Positions 50,876 through 59,875 are shown, counted from the stretch's first letter. The stretch is 64,000 nt of DNA from Massilia sp. 9096 (GCF_000745265.1 NZ_JQNN01000001.1:4340001-4404000), one strand, 5' to 3'. A program made the numbers and translations. Notes: generated by a model not told the origin, from the letters alone.

Positions 50876-51733
50876 ATGACGACGACACTGAACCTGATCG
50901 GCGCCGGCCACGTCGGCCGCGCGCTGGGCCGCCTGTTCCAGGCGCGCGGCGTGTTTGAGGTACAGGACGTGCTCACGCGCACGCGCGCGCACGCGCGCGC
51001 GGCGGTCGGCTTCATCGGTGCCGGCCGCGTGGTCGATGCCGTTCAAACCATGCGACCCGCCGATGTGTGGATGCTGGCCGTGGCCGACGACCAGATCGCC
51101 CCGGTCGCCGATGCGCTGGCGGCGAGCGGCCTGGCCGACGGCGCCATCGTATTTCACTGCAGCGGCGCCAAGGCGTCCAATGAACTGGCGCCGCTGGCCG
51201 CGCGCGGCGCCAGCGTCGCCAGCGTGCACCCGGTGCGCAGCTTCGCCGACCCGGACGCCGTCGCCAACGCGTTCGACGGCACCTTTTGCGGCGTCGAGGG
51301 CGACCCGGACGCGCTGGCGCTGCTGTTGCCGGCGTTTACCCACATCGGCGCGCGCCCGGTGACGATCGATGCGGCTGCCAAGACGGTGTACCATGCGGCG
51401 TCCGTGTTCGCCTCGAACTACCTGGTGACGGTGCTGGACGCGGCGCTGCGCGCCTACGAGGCGGCCGGCATCGCGCCCGAGGTGGCGCGCGAGCTGGCGC
51501 GGCCGTTGGCCGGCGAGACCCTGGCCAACGTACTGCGCCTCGGCCCCGAGCGCGCGCTGTCCGGCCCGATCGCGCGCGGGGACGCCGCCACCGTCGCGCG
51601 CCAGCAAGCCGCCGTGAAGGCCTGGAATGCGCCCGCCGGCCAGCTGTACGAAGCGCTGGCCGACGCCACCTGGGACCTGGCAGGCCGCAAGCACGCAATA
51701 AAAAGCGCAATCAATGGAGAAGGACGAGAATGA
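50876..51733 (+). CDS. Rossmann-fold DUF2520 protein
   Basis: 285 residues. N-terminal NAD(P)-binding GAGHVGRALGRLF of the pyrroline-5-carboxylate-reductase-like fold, with HCSGAKASNELAPLAARG and SVHPVRSFADP, then the helical DUF2520 domain (YHAASVFASNYLVTVLDAA). Function unproven; pantothenate-type ketopantoate reductase-like roles have been proposed for relatives. The gene follows DUF924 by ten bases. Confidence 0.9.
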   Translation: MTTTLNLIGAGHVGRALGRLFQARGVFEVQDVLTRTRAHARAAVGFIGAGRVVDAVQTMRPADVWMLAVADDQIAPVADALAASGLADGAIVFHCSGAKASNELAPLAARGASVASVHPVRSFADPDAVANAFDGTFCGVEGDPDALALLLPAFTHIGARPVTIDAAAKTVYHAASVFASNYLVTVLDAALRAYEAAGIAPEVARELARPLAGETLANVLRLGPERALSGPIARGDAATVARQQAAVKAWNAPAGQLYEALADATWDLAGRKHAIKSAINGEGRE

Positions 51734-52110
51734 TGAAACTGACTGCCTGGGCCACGCTGGCCGTGCTGGGTGTGTACTTCTGGACCTTTGCGATGGCGGG
51801 TCTGGCACGCGGAAAATACAAGGTGATGGCGCCGTCGATGGATGGGCCGCTGCCGTTCCAGAGCGCGCAGCGGGTACAGATCAATACCCTGGAACAGTTG
51901 CCGCTGGTGCTAGGCCCATTGTGGCTGTGCGCCATGTTTCTCGGCGACTTCTGGGCTGGGCTGGGCGGCCTGGTCTGGTGCGTGGGCCGCATCCTGTATG
52001 CCCTCGGCTACTACCGCGATCCGGCCAAGCGCGAATTCGGCTTCATCGTCGGCATGCTGGCCAGCGCGGCACTGGTGGTGGGCAGTGTCGTCGGCCTGCT
52101 TCTGTACTGA
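51730..52110 (+). CDS. MAPEG family membrane protein
   Basis: 126 residues with four membrane helices. QRVQINTLEQLPLVLGPLWL carries the MAPEG pattern of glutathione-dependent membrane proteins, and FWAGLGGLVWCVGRILYALGYY is conserved. Eicosanoid-type activity is known only in eukaryotes; bacterial members may be glutathione transferases. The ATG at 51,730 overlaps the DUF2520 stop by four bases. Confidence 0.9.
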   Translation: MMKLTAWATLAVLGVYFWTFAMAGLARGKYKVMAPSMDGPLPFQSAQRVQINTLEQLPLVLGPLWLCAMFLGDFWAGLGGLVWCVGRILYALGYYRDPAKREFGFIVGMLASAALVVGSVVGLLLY

Positions 52111-52214
52111 ATGGCATCGAACTGTTGCAGCAGAGCAAAAATCATGTGTCCGTACATCGACAAAGTCTCTGCACTGGCATAAGCTAGTTGCCTGAATTCA
52201 AGTTGGAGAACGGC

Positions 52215-52577
52215 ATGCTGTTTTTAAAAAGTACCAGCGTCACGAAGGCGCCGGGCATCTACGAAGTCGACGTCGCCGCCAAACCGCCGGGTAAAACCTT
52301 CGGCGTGTTCCTGGCCACCGATCCGGACAATCCACCGCACGCGCTGCTGAGCGCCCTCAATGAACTGGGCTTTCAGACCAGCTACCAGCAGAGCTACGTC
52401 CACAAAGACAAGGGCAAGGTGCTCGACCTGCATTTCCAGAAGGACGGCACCGACCTGTTCAACGGCTGGAAGGCCGAGGAATGCGCGGCCAACCTGGCGG
52501 CGCTCGACGAACTGTTCGGCCATGTCGGCATCAAGTTCACGCCACGCGTCATGAGCCTGGCCGAAGCCTACTCCTGA
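52215..52577 (+). CDS. Small protein of unknown function (120 aa)
   Basis: Not recognised. Sequence FLKSTSVTKAPGIYEVDVAA, FLATDPDNPPHALLSALNELG and CAANLAALDELFGHVGIKF. No signal or membrane segment; mixed alpha/beta. TTGGAGAA stands before the ATG at 52,215. The frame continues to a TTG at 52,188 but lacks a ribosome site there. It lies after the MAPEG gene on the same strand. Confidence 0.65.
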   Translation: MLFLKSTSVTKAPGIYEVDVAAKPPGKTFGVFLATDPDNPPHALLSALNELGFQTSYQQSYVHKDKGKVLDLHFQKDGTDLFNGWKAEECAANLAALDELFGHVGIKFTPRVMSLAEAYS

Positions 52578-52680
52578 GAAGCTCGCTAAACCTGCTGCGT
52601 TGCCCTGGGAGTCGCCGATGCGCACTGTACTGCTCGTACAGTTCTCCTTCCCGACCACCATGGCTGCCGCTCGCGACGGT

Positions 52681-53271
52681 TCATCCAGCTTCTTTTATGT
52701 CGACGTGATACAGCGCCCACGGGCACTGTTGAAAGCGCTGGGGCAGCGGCAGCTTCGCCATCTCCGGCACGCGGTCGGCGTCATACACGGCCCACAGCGG
52801 CCCCAGCCCGCCGAGCGGCATCGGGCCGCCATCGATGCGGGTGGCGACGATGACCTGGCGCGTGCGCACCTGCTTCCCCGTCAACTCCACGTTGTAGCCA
52901 TCGACCGCGCGCAGTGTCAGCGTCATGTCGTCGCTCACGCGTGCGCCTGCGCGAACCAGCACATGCAGCAACAGCGGGCCGCTCAGCGTATGCGGCTTGG
53001 CGTCGTATTCCAGCGTCGGCCGGATCGTCACCGCCGGTAGCGCCGCCAGCGCCGCCGCGTCGAACACGTAGGCCTTGGTAAAACTCACTTGCTGCTTGTG
53101 CATCATCTGGTCGAGCACCGGGTCGAACGGGCCGCGGTTGCTGTGCTCGATCGCGCCGGTGACGGTGAGCAGGCCAGGCCCGCGGGCCGCAGCCTGGGCC
53201 GGCTGAGCGGCGTTGGCGAGCGGCGCCAGGCCGGCGAGCACGGCGCCTTTGAACAAAGTGCGTTTATGCAT
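52681..53271 (-). CDS. Molybdopterin-binding oxidoreductase-like exported protein
   Basis: 196 residues: N-terminal signal (LFKGAVLAGLAPLANAAQPAQA, with no twin Arg), then a sulfite-oxidase-like Mo-domain fragment: LLTVTGAIEHSNRGPFDPV, DGYNVELTGKQVRTRQVIVATRIDGG and GLGPLWAVYDADRVPEM. The fold resembles the oxidoreductase Mo-domain proteins that lack much of the cofactor site, so enzymatic activity is doubtful. Its end lies beside a non-coding 100-bp spacer. Confidence 0.8.
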   Translation of the reverse strand: MHKRTLFKGAVLAGLAPLANAAQPAQAAARGPGLLTVTGAIEHSNRGPFDPVLDQMMHKQQVSFTKAYVFDAAALAALPAVTIRPTLEYDAKPHTLSGPLLLHVLVRAGARVSDDMTLTLRAVDGYNVELTGKQVRTRQVIVATRIDGGPMPLGGLGPLWAVYDADRVPEMAKLPLPQRFQQCPWALYHVDIKEAG

Positions 53272-53365
53272 GAGAAATGCGCATGGTGAATGCGTGAGAA
53301 AATGTCGGGCCGATGTTGCCTGCCATCATAGCCTCAACTGAGTCTCAACCGAGCTGTCTCCCGCC

Positions 53366-53965
53366 ATGGACCTGTTTTCCGACGCCGCCGCCACGCTGCT
53401 GCCGCTCGCCTTCGAAGATGCCGACCTGGCCTGGCTGCCCCAGTTGCCTTTCCCGCTCAGCAATGCCGAGGTCCTGGCGCGCCTGGTCGAACAGACCCCG
53501 TGGCGCGCCGACACCATCGTCGTCTACGGCAAGCGCCACCTGCAGCCGCGCCTGAGCGCCTGGTATGGCGAGGCCAGCTATACCTATTCCGGCCTGACGC
53601 TCCCTCCCTTGCCGATGACGCCGCTGCTGGAACAGTTGCGCCGCAGCGTCGAGGCGGTGACCGGCCACCGCTACAACAGCGTGCTGCTCAACTATTACCG
53701 CAACGGCCAGGACAGCATGGGCATGCACAGCGACGACGAACCCGAACTCGGCCGCGAGCCGGTCATCGCATCGCTCAGTTTCGGCGCCACCCGGCGCTTC
53801 GTTTTTCGCCACAAGACCAAAACGCTGCGCCACGCAATCGACTTGAGCGACGGCTCGGTTCTACTAATGCGGGGTTCCACGCAACAGCATTGGTTGCACG
53901 GAATCAATAAAACGACAAGACCGATTGGGCCGCGTCTTAACTTAACTTTCCGCTTCATCGCTTAA
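53366..53965 (+). CDS. alkB: Alpha-ketoglutarate-dependent DNA-repair dioxygenase AlkB
   Basis: 199 residues; removes methyl groups from alkylated bases (1-meA, 3-meC) with Fe(II), 2-oxoglutarate and oxygen. LNYYRNGQDSMGMHSDDEPELG carries the iron His-x-Asp at H-S-D, the distal His lies in STQQHWLHGI, and the 2-oxoglutarate Arg in RLNLTFRF. The short N-terminus suggests an AlkB2/3-like form. It is divergent from the molybdopterin-type gene. Confidence 0.93.
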   Translation: MDLFSDAAATLLPLAFEDADLAWLPQLPFPLSNAEVLARLVEQTPWRADTIVVYGKRHLQPRLSAWYGEASYTYSGLTLPPLPMTPLLEQLRRSVEAVTGHRYNSVLLNYYRNGQDSMGMHSDDEPELGREPVIASLSFGATRRFVFRHKTKTLRHAIDLSDGSVLLMRGSTQQHWLHGINKTTRPIGPRLNLTFRFIA

Positions 53966-54148
53966 CGCCTGCTCAACCATATGCATATGTCGCGCAAATC
54001 CTTAATGAACTTGAGGTCATTAACTTACATTTGCTCACAGTTCTTACGAATCCGCGACTGAGTTAACCGTATTGCAGTGCTATCTTGGCTACATCGCGAT
54101 TCACCTTGAACCGCGACCCAGTCAAACAGTTTGAAAGAGGAATTCGAG

Positions 54149-54730
54149 ATGAAAAAGCACATCGTTGCACTGCTTGCCGCCACCGCTGCCGTGTCCGCAG
54201 CTCAAGCTCAGACCGTTCAAACCCAACCGCGCGCTTATGTCGGCGTGGGCGTGGCGAGCATCGACCACACCTATTCGTCGGTGAACAACGGTATCGCCGT
54301 GACCGACAAGGATGGCTACAACGGCAACGCCAAGATTTTCGGCGGCTATGAAGTCAACCAGACCTGGGGCGTCGAAGCCGGCTACACCGACCTCAACAAG
54401 GCAGATTTCAGCTACGTCACGCCTGCCGGGAACGGCCGCGGCAAGGCCGATGGCAGCCAGTACTACGTGGCCGCCAAGGGCAACTACCCGATCAACGACC
54501 AGTTCTCGGTGTATGGCAAGCTCGGCGTCGAGCACAGCCAGCGCAAGATCCGCGACACCGGCATCGCCGACATCAGCGACAGCAACACCGGCGCCTACGC
54601 CAGCGTCGGCCTGCAATACAACTTCACGCCGCAAGTCGGTGTGATCGCCGAATACGAACGCTATGGCAAGGACAAGGATTTCGGCGCCAAGGCCGATGCC
54701 TGGACCATCGGCGCGCGCTACAGCTTCTAA
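54149..54730 (+). CDS. Outer-membrane beta-barrel protein (OmpA-like barrel)
   Basis: 193 residues: Sec signal (HIVALLAATAAVSAAQAQ, residues 4-21), then alternating short strands such as RAYVGVGVASIDHTY, AKIFGGYEVNQTWGVEAGY, FSVYGKLGVEHSQRK, GAYASVGLQYNF, and the terminal WTIGARYSF ending in Phe, as required for BAM insertion. About eight strands, no peptidoglycan-binding domain. Similar to the OmpA transmembrane domain and OmpW-like porins. Confidence 0.9.
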   Translation: MKKHIVALLAATAAVSAAQAQTVQTQPRAYVGVGVASIDHTYSSVNNGIAVTDKDGYNGNAKIFGGYEVNQTWGVEAGYTDLNKADFSYVTPAGNGRGKADGSQYYVAAKGNYPINDQFSVYGKLGVEHSQRKIRDTGIADISDSNTGAYASVGLQYNFTPQVGVIAEYERYGKDKDFGAKADAWTIGARYSF

Positions 54731-54754
54731 GGGCGCACGCGCTCTGCAGTTTTC

Positions 54755-55342
54755 CTAGGGGTAGGAAAGGAAAGGACCTTCGGGTCCTTTTTTTATGCCT
54801 GGCTGCCAGGGCGGTCTCACGAGCGGCGTCTGCGGGAGCTCGAAGCCGGCCGCGACGAAACGGTGCAGCGACGACCATGGCCACTGGTCGGCGCGTTCGC
54901 ACAGGCCGTGGCGCACCGGATTGCCGTGCACGTAATCGATCAGCGCCGCATATTCCTCGTCATCCGTGATGCGGTAATCGCGGTAGTGGCGTTCCCAGAT
55001 CGCGTTCTCGGCCGGGCCGCTCGCGCGCGTGCGCGTGCTCGCGCCGCTGCCTGCACCCATGAACGGATGCGATTTGTGCAAGGCTTTGGAAAAGGCGATC
55101 TTGACGGCGCGCCAGCGCATGGCGCAATCGTGGTCGCCGGGCGGTAAGGTCCAGATCGCATGCGCATGGTTCGGCATGACGACCCAGGCATCGACGTGGA
55201 AGGGTTTGCGTCCCCTGGCCTGGCGCATGGCTTCGCCAAAGGCCGAAATATGGTCCGTCAGCAAAGTGCTGTCCGGATCCAGCAGGCGGACGGTGAAGAA
55301 GAAGGTCCCACCCGGGACGCGGTTGTCGCGGTAGTGTGTCAT
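54755..55342 (-). CDS. REP-associated tyrosine transposase (RAYT, Y1 family)
   Basis: 195-residue single-copy Y1 HUH transposase-like protein. The HUH motif is MPNHAHAIW near residue 56, TFFFTVRLLDPDSTLL precedes it, and the catalytic Tyr is in ALIDYVHGNPVRHGL near residue 145. RAYTs process palindromic REP DNA in the host genome rather than carrying IS ends. No inverted-repeat IS ends are visible here. Its 3' end covers the terminator of the outer-membrane gene (54,771-54,794). Confidence 0.9.
   Translation of the reverse strand: MTHYRDNRVPGGTFFFTVRLLDPDSTLLTDHISAFGEAMRQARGRKPFHVDAWVVMPNHAHAIWTLPPGDHDCAMRWRAVKIAFSKALHKSHPFMGAGSGASTRTRASGPAENAIWERHYRDYRITDDEEYAALIDYVHGNPVRHGLCERADQWPWSSLHRFVAAGFELPQTPLVRPPWQPGIKKGPEGPFLSYP
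54771..54794 (+). terminator. Intrinsic terminator of the outer-membrane barrel gene
   Basis: AAAGGACC (54771-54778), loop TTCG, GGTCCTTT (54783-54790), T run. It lies inside the coding end of the RAYT gene on the other strand, encoding part of its C-terminal tail. Confidence 0.88.
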
Positions 55343-55497
55343 GACGTAGTCTGCCCGGCGCGCGGCGATAACAAGCTCAACCGAGGCCGATTCTACACAT
55401 GCCTTTTAAAGGGGGACGATCCATTTCCGCGCGAAAATCTATCACACGGGTCGTATTGTCATCATGCACTCGGTGGCGTCCGCGCACGCTTGAGGCG

Positions 55498-55525
55498 AAA
55501 AAAAAGCTCCCCGTAGGGAGCTTTC
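55498..55525 (-). terminator. Intrinsic terminator of ettA
   Basis: AAAGCTCCC (55504-55512) / GGGAGCTTT (55517-55525), with the A run at 55,499-55,506 giving a T tract on the minus strand. 38 bp after the ettA stop. Confidence 0.88.
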
Positions 55526-55562
55526 GTGGCGTAAAAGCGACTCAGCCGTTGACTCAAGCCAT

Positions 55563-57230
55563 TCAGGCGCTGAGCGGCTTGTAGCGGATACGCTTCGGCT
55601 TGGCACCTTCTTCGCCCAAGCGCTTTTTCTTGTCCGCTTCGTATTCCTGGTAGTTACCGGCAAAGAAAGTGACTTGCGAGTTGCCTTCGAACGCCAGGAT
55701 GTGGGTCGCGATGCGGTCCAGGAACCAGCGGTCGTGCGAGATCACCATCACGCTGCCGGCAAATTCCAGCAGCGCGTCTTCGAGTGCGCGCAGGGTTTCG
55801 ACGTCGAGGTCGTTCGACGGTTCGTCCAGCAGCAGGACGTTGCCGCCTTGCAGCAGCGTCTTGGCCAGGTGCAGACGGCCGCGTTCGCCGCCCGACAGGT
55901 TGCCGACCACCTTTTGCTGGTCGCCGCCCTTGAAATTGAAGCGTCCCAGGTAGGCGCGCGACGGCATCTCGAAACGGCCGACGCTGAGCATGTCGGCGCC
56001 GCCGGTCACGTCTTCGAACACGGTCTTGCTGTTGGCGAGGTCTTCGCGGGTCTGGCCGACCAGCGACACCTTGGCGGTCTGGCCGATCACGACTTCGCCA
56101 CTGTCCGGCTGCTCGAGGCCGGCGATCATCTTGAACAGGGTCGACTTACCGGCGCCGTTCGGGCCGATGATGCCGACGATCGCGCCCGGCGGCACCGTGA
56201 ACGACAGGTTGTCGATCAGGAGGCGGTCGCCGAAGGCTTTGCTGACGTTCTTGAACTCGATGACTTCGTTGCCCAGGCGCTCGGCGACCGGAATGAAGAT
56301 TTCCTGGGTCTCGTTGCGCTTCTGGTATTCGTATTCGCTCAGCTCGTTGAAGCGGGCCAGGCGGGCTTTCGACTTGGCCTGGCGTGCCTTCGGATTCTGG
56401 CGCGCCCATTCCAGCTCTTTCGCCAGGGCTTTCTGGCGTGCCGACTCGGTCGCTTCTTCCTGTTTCAGACGTGCTTCCTTCTGCTCCAGCCAGGACGAGT
56501 AATTGCCCTTCCACGGGATGCCATGGCCACGGTCCAGTTCGAGGATCCACTCGGCCGCGTTGTCCAGGAAGTAGCGGTCGTGGGTGATGCCGACCACGGT
56601 GCCCGGGAAGCGCAGCAGGAATTGCTCCAGCCACTCGACCGATTCGGCGTCCAGGTGGTTGGTCGGCTCGTCCAGCAGCAGCATGTCCGGCTTGCTCAGC
56701 AGCAGTTTGCACAGCGCCACGCGGCGCTTCTCGCCGCCCGACAGCACGCCGATCTTGGCGTCCCACGGCGGCAGGCGCAGCGCATCGGCGGCCATTTCCA
56801 GCTGCAGGTTCAGGTTGCCGCCGTCGGCCGCGGCGATGATCGATTCCAGGCGCTCCTGCTCCTTGGCCAGCGCGTCGAAATCAGCGTCTTCTTCGGCATA
56901 CGCGGCGTACACCGCTTCCAGCTTGGCTTGCGCCTCGAACGCTTCGCCCAGGCCGGATTCGACTTCCTGGCGCACGGTTTTTTCCGGATCGAGCTGCGGT
57001 TCCTGCGGCAGGTAGCCGATGTTAAGGCCCGGCATCGGACGCGCTTCGCCCTGGATGTCGGTGTCGATACCGGCCATGATCTTGAGCAGCGTCGATTTAC
57101 CGGAGCCGTTCAGGCCCAGCACGCCGATCTTCGCGCCCGGGAAGAAGGACAGGGAAATGTCTTTCAGGATCTGGCGTTTCGGTGGGACGATCTTGCCCAC
57201 GCGGTTCATGGTGTAGACGTAATTGGCCAT
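55563..57230 (-). CDS. ettA: Energy-dependent translational throttle protein EttA
   Basis: 555-residue ABC-F protein binding the ribosomal E site and gating first peptide-bond formation in response to the ATP/ADP ratio. Two ABC domains: Walker A GLNGSGKSTLLKI and signature LSGGEKRRVALCKLL with LLLDEPTNHLDAES, then GPNGAGKSTLFKM and LSGGERGRLHLAKTLL; the PtIM linker lies between. No transmembrane part. The start MANYVYTMNRVGK at 57,230 is that of the family; the frame is open further upstream without conservation. Confidence 0.97.
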   Translation of the reverse strand: MANYVYTMNRVGKIVPPKRQILKDISLSFFPGAKIGVLGLNGSGKSTLLKIMAGIDTDIQGEARPMPGLNIGYLPQEPQLDPEKTVRQEVESGLGEAFEAQAKLEAVYAAYAEEDADFDALAKEQERLESIIAAADGGNLNLQLEMAADALRLPPWDAKIGVLSGGEKRRVALCKLLLSKPDMLLLDEPTNHLDAESVEWLEQFLLRFPGTVVGITHDRYFLDNAAEWILELDRGHGIPWKGNYSSWLEQKEARLKQEEATESARQKALAKELEWARQNPKARQAKSKARLARFNELSEYEYQKRNETQEIFIPVAERLGNEVIEFKNVSKAFGDRLLIDNLSFTVPPGAIVGIIGPNGAGKSTLFKMIAGLEQPDSGEVVIGQTAKVSLVGQTREDLANSKTVFEDVTGGADMLSVGRFEMPSRAYLGRFNFKGGDQQKVVGNLSGGERGRLHLAKTLLQGGNVLLLDEPSNDLDVETLRALEDALLEFAGSVMVISHDRWFLDRIATHILAFEGNSQVTFFAGNYQEYEADKKKRLGEEGAKPKRIRYKPLSA

Positions 57231-57363
57231 TGTTATGATGCATCGATTTGAATGAGGACGACAGGATACTGTAGAACGGCGCGCACCGGCGGGTCGCGCC
57301 GCAGAATTTTCAAGCGTCCTCAAGAAGGCCTGGCAAAACCTTTGCCCCGAAATTCAAGCATGT

Positions 57364-57954
57364 TCACGCATTCGGTCCAGCGTGTCCTGATGTGAGCAAG
57401 GATTGAACGATCATCTCGATACGGCGCGCGCGTAAAGTCGGTCGAATCCGGCCGTGCCGTTCGAGCTCCGCCGCCCCGTGTAACGCTGCCCATAAAGTTT
57501 CCGTAGCGGTCTCGGTCTCTTGGCAAAATGGTGCAACCACACCTGACAGGGCCTGGAAGGCATCGCGTAATTCACCGGGCGCGTCGGGCTGAGCAAAGCG
57601 CAATCCGCTCGACAACACAAGCATCGCCTCGTAAAGCGCAGATTGGCCGAGCGCAAAATCGATATAGGCGGTGGCGACGTTTTCCAATGCCTGCCGATCG
57701 TTGCGCGCCGCTTCAGTGGCTCTGCGCAGTATCGCCGCGATTTCGCCGAAACCTTCGACCGCCACTGCCGCGACGATCGCATCCCGGTTTCGAAAATGCG
57801 CGTAGATGACCGGCTGGCTGTATTCGATTTCGTCTGCCAGCCTGCGGATTGTGACGGCGTTCCAGCCTTGATCGGTAGCAATCTGACGCGCAGTGCGCAT
57901 GATGTGCTTCTCGCGCTCGGCTTTTTCCCTGGCTTTTCTCTCTGCAATGCTCAT
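57364..57954 (-). CDS. TetR-family transcriptional regulator
   Basis: 196 residues: N-terminal HTH (IMRTARQIATDQGWNAVTIRRLADEIEYSQPVIYAHFRNRDA, residues 18-60) and an alpha-helical ligand domain. It is divergent from the DUF4267 gene 91 bp away, whose control region has a small inverted repeat, so it probably represses that pair. The ligand is unknown. Confidence 0.9.
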   Translation of the reverse strand: MSIAERKAREKAEREKHIMRTARQIATDQGWNAVTIRRLADEIEYSQPVIYAHFRNRDAIVAAVAVEGFGEIAAILRRATEAARNDRQALENVATAYIDFALGQSALYEAMLVLSSGLRFAQPDAPGELRDAFQALSGVVAPFCQETETATETLWAALHGAAELERHGRIRPTLRARRIEMIVQSLLTSGHAGPNA

Positions 57955-57972
57955 AACCGCGCTCCTTGAACT

Positions 57973-58014
57973 ATTTAAATATTATAGCGTGACTTTAAAA
58001 ACTAGCGGTGCTAG
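57973..58014. promoter_or_regulatory. Candidate TetR operator between the divergent genes
   Basis: CTAGC-GGT-GCTAG (58002-58014) is a 5+5 inverted repeat and ATTTAAAT at 57,973-57,980 a perfect palindrome, both inside the 91-bp gap between the TetR gene and DUF4267. Typical location for a TetR site; binding is inferred. Confidence 0.4.
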
Positions 58015-58045
58015 GATATCTACAACCCACCAAAAGGAGCTGAAC

Positions 58046-58426
58046 ATGTACTGGTTTTCGATGAGCATTGTGTTGTTGGTTTCGGTCGGCATCATCCTGA
58101 TCGGCCTGATGTATCTGTTCAACCCGCGTGCTGCAGCGACCGGCTTTGGCCTGCCACTCCCCGAAGCGGGAGCCAACACGACCTGGTGGCTTCGTCTCAA
58201 GGGCGTGCGCGATGTGGTCTCCGGGCTGGTCGTGCTTGCATTGCTGACCTGGAGCGGCACGCGCATCGTCGGGATAGCCCTGCTGGTTCAGGCAGTGACG
58301 CCCCTGGGCGACATGTCGACCGTTCTTGGAGCGAAAGGATCGGTCAAGCATGCCTTCGGTATTCACGGCTTGACCGCAGCCCTGATGATCCTGGCTGCGC
58401 TGCCGCTCATCACGGGTGCCGTATGA
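58046..58426 (+). CDS. DUF4267 family membrane protein
   Basis: 126 residues, four predicted membrane helices (MSIVLLVSVGIILIGLMYLF first, ALMILAALPLIT last) with the DUF4267 pattern FNPRAAATGFGLP and WLRLKGVRDVVSGL. Function unknown. AAAGGAG precedes the ATG. Coupled to the next gene by a four-base overlap. Confidence 0.88.
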   Translation: MYWFSMSIVLLVSVGIILIGLMYLFNPRAAATGFGLPLPEAGANTTWWLRLKGVRDVVSGLVVLALLTWSGTRIVGIALLVQAVTPLGDMSTVLGAKGSVKHAFGIHGLTAALMILAALPLITGAV

Positions 58427-58788
58427 AGACGTTTATCTGGTTTGCCGTGACAGCCCTGATGCTGATGGACGCAGTCGGTTATTCGCTTGGAGCGATCGGA
58501 CCGATCCGACGTGGCATCAATCCTGTCGACCCTTACTGGCAGAAGCGATTGCTGTTGAATTTGATGCTCGCCAATCAAGGCATGTATCTCGCGGCAGCTG
58601 TCCCGCTAGTCGGTGCAATTGCAGAGATGCACCAGCCTGGAACAGGACACCCTTTGTTTTGGCTTACGCTCGCGACCTGTGTCTATACGCTCGTCACGGT
58701 GCCAATTTTTACCCGGCGCGACAGCATGCATGTACTTCCGCGGGCATTCGCAGCAGTCTTGATCGTTATCGGCTTTGTGGTGAGTTGA
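58423..58788 (+). CDS. Four-helix membrane protein of unknown family (121 aa)
   Basis: Not recognised by name. Helices at about residues 2-20 (FIWFAVTALMLMDAVGYSL), 45-67, 78-95 and 101-120. It overlaps the DUF4267 stop by four bases and is therefore probably cotranslated with it under TetR control. Its hydrophobic pattern resembles small DUF4267/DoxX-like proteins. Confidence 0.8.
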   Translation: MKTFIWFAVTALMLMDAVGYSLGAIGPIRRGINPVDPYWQKRLLLNLMLANQGMYLAAAVPLVGAIAEMHQPGTGHPLFWLTLATCVYTLVTVPIFTRRDSMHVLPRAFAAVLIVIGFVVS

Positions 58789-58809
58789 TCGTCGAGCCAG
58801 CGGATGTCG

Positions 58810-59700
58810 TCAAGCGTTCTTCGGCACCGCATCGGGCCGGCGCAGCAAACCTTCGAGCGCGAACAATGCCAGCGCCGCCCAGATCAGCACGAAGCCGGCC
58901 AGGCGATCCGCACTGAAGGCTTCGTGGAACATCCACACGCCGAGTAAAAACTGCAGCGTCGGTGTCACGTACTGCAGCAGGCCCAGCACGGACAGCGGAA
59001 TGCGGCGCGCGCCGCTGGCGAACAGCAGCAGCGGGACCGCCGTGATCGGCCCGGCCGCCATCAACAGTGCGCGCGTCGCGTTGGACGGCGTGTTGACGAA
59101 TGCGTTCTGGCCGTGCACGGTCAGCCAGATCACGTAAGCGGCCGCCAGCGGGAACAGCACCAGCGTCTCGAACGACAGTCCTTCCAGGGCGCCGAGCGGC
59201 GCGGTCTTGCGCATCAGGCCGTAGCCGCCGAACGAGGCGGCCAGCGCCAGTGCGATCCAGGGGACGTGGCCGGCCTGCCATGCCAGCCAGGCCACGCCCA
59301 GCGCCGCCACCGCGATCGCCAGCCACTGGATGCGGCGCAATCTCTCCTTGAGCAGCAGGTAGCCGAGCATGATGTTGACCAGCGGATTGATGAAATAGCC
59401 AAGGCTGGCTTCGATCACGTGGCCATTGTTGACTGCCCAGATGTAGATCAGCCAGTTGATGCTGAGCAAGCTGGCCGACGCCGCGAACAGGCCGATCATG
59501 CGCGGCTGGCGCAGCAGTTGCAGCCAGCCCCATTGTCTGCGCACGGCCAGCACGATCAGCAGGAACAACAGCGACCACAGCATGCGGTGCGCCAGGATCT
59601 GCAGCGGCGGCACTTCGTTGATCGCGTGGAAATACAGTGGGAACAGACCCCAGATGAGGAAGGCGAGGGCGGCGGACAGGATGCCGGTTTGCATGGTCAT
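58810..59700 (-). CDS. rarD: EamA-type transporter RarD
   Basis: 296-residue drug/metabolite transporter with ten membrane helices in two EamA repeats. The start LSAALAFLIWGLFPLYFHAI and INWLIYIWAVNNGHVIEASLGYFINPLVNIMLG are RarD-specific; originally linked to chloramphenicol sensitivity in E. coli relatives. The substrate is unknown. It is divergent from kup. Confidence 0.93.
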   Translation of the reverse strand: MTMQTGILSAALAFLIWGLFPLYFHAINEVPPLQILAHRMLWSLLFLLIVLAVRRQWGWLQLLRQPRMIGLFAASASLLSINWLIYIWAVNNGHVIEASLGYFINPLVNIMLGYLLLKERLRRIQWLAIAVAALGVAWLAWQAGHVPWIALALAASFGGYGLMRKTAPLGALEGLSFETLVLFPLAAAYVIWLTVHGQNAFVNTPSNATRALLMAAGPITAVPLLLFASGARRIPLSVLGLLQYVTPTLQFLLGVWMFHEAFSADRLAGFVLIWAALALFALEGLLRRPDAVPKNA

Positions 59701-59875
59701 TTCGTAAATATAGGACCAGCTATTATATAAGCCCTGCTTCTCCAGAGTAACGCGCGCCCCTGGGATGGCGGACGAGGCAAACTGTCGGGCTGGAAAGGCA
59801 CATCCGCCAAGACGCTTGTCATTTCTTGCCGATTATTCTATTGTGCAACGCGCCAAAACAACCAACGGTGACATC

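Noticed and set aside
52578..52680. Possible repeat or small RNA between the unknown 120-aa gene and the molybdopterin-type gene
   Set aside because: It has a short palindrome (ACTGTACTGCTCGTACAGT) but no promoter, terminator or family match, and cannot be tested for copy number here.
54755..55342. Complete insertion sequence around the RAYT gene
   Set aside because: No terminal inverted repeats or target-site duplication are seen; RAYT genes are usually single and not within an IS.
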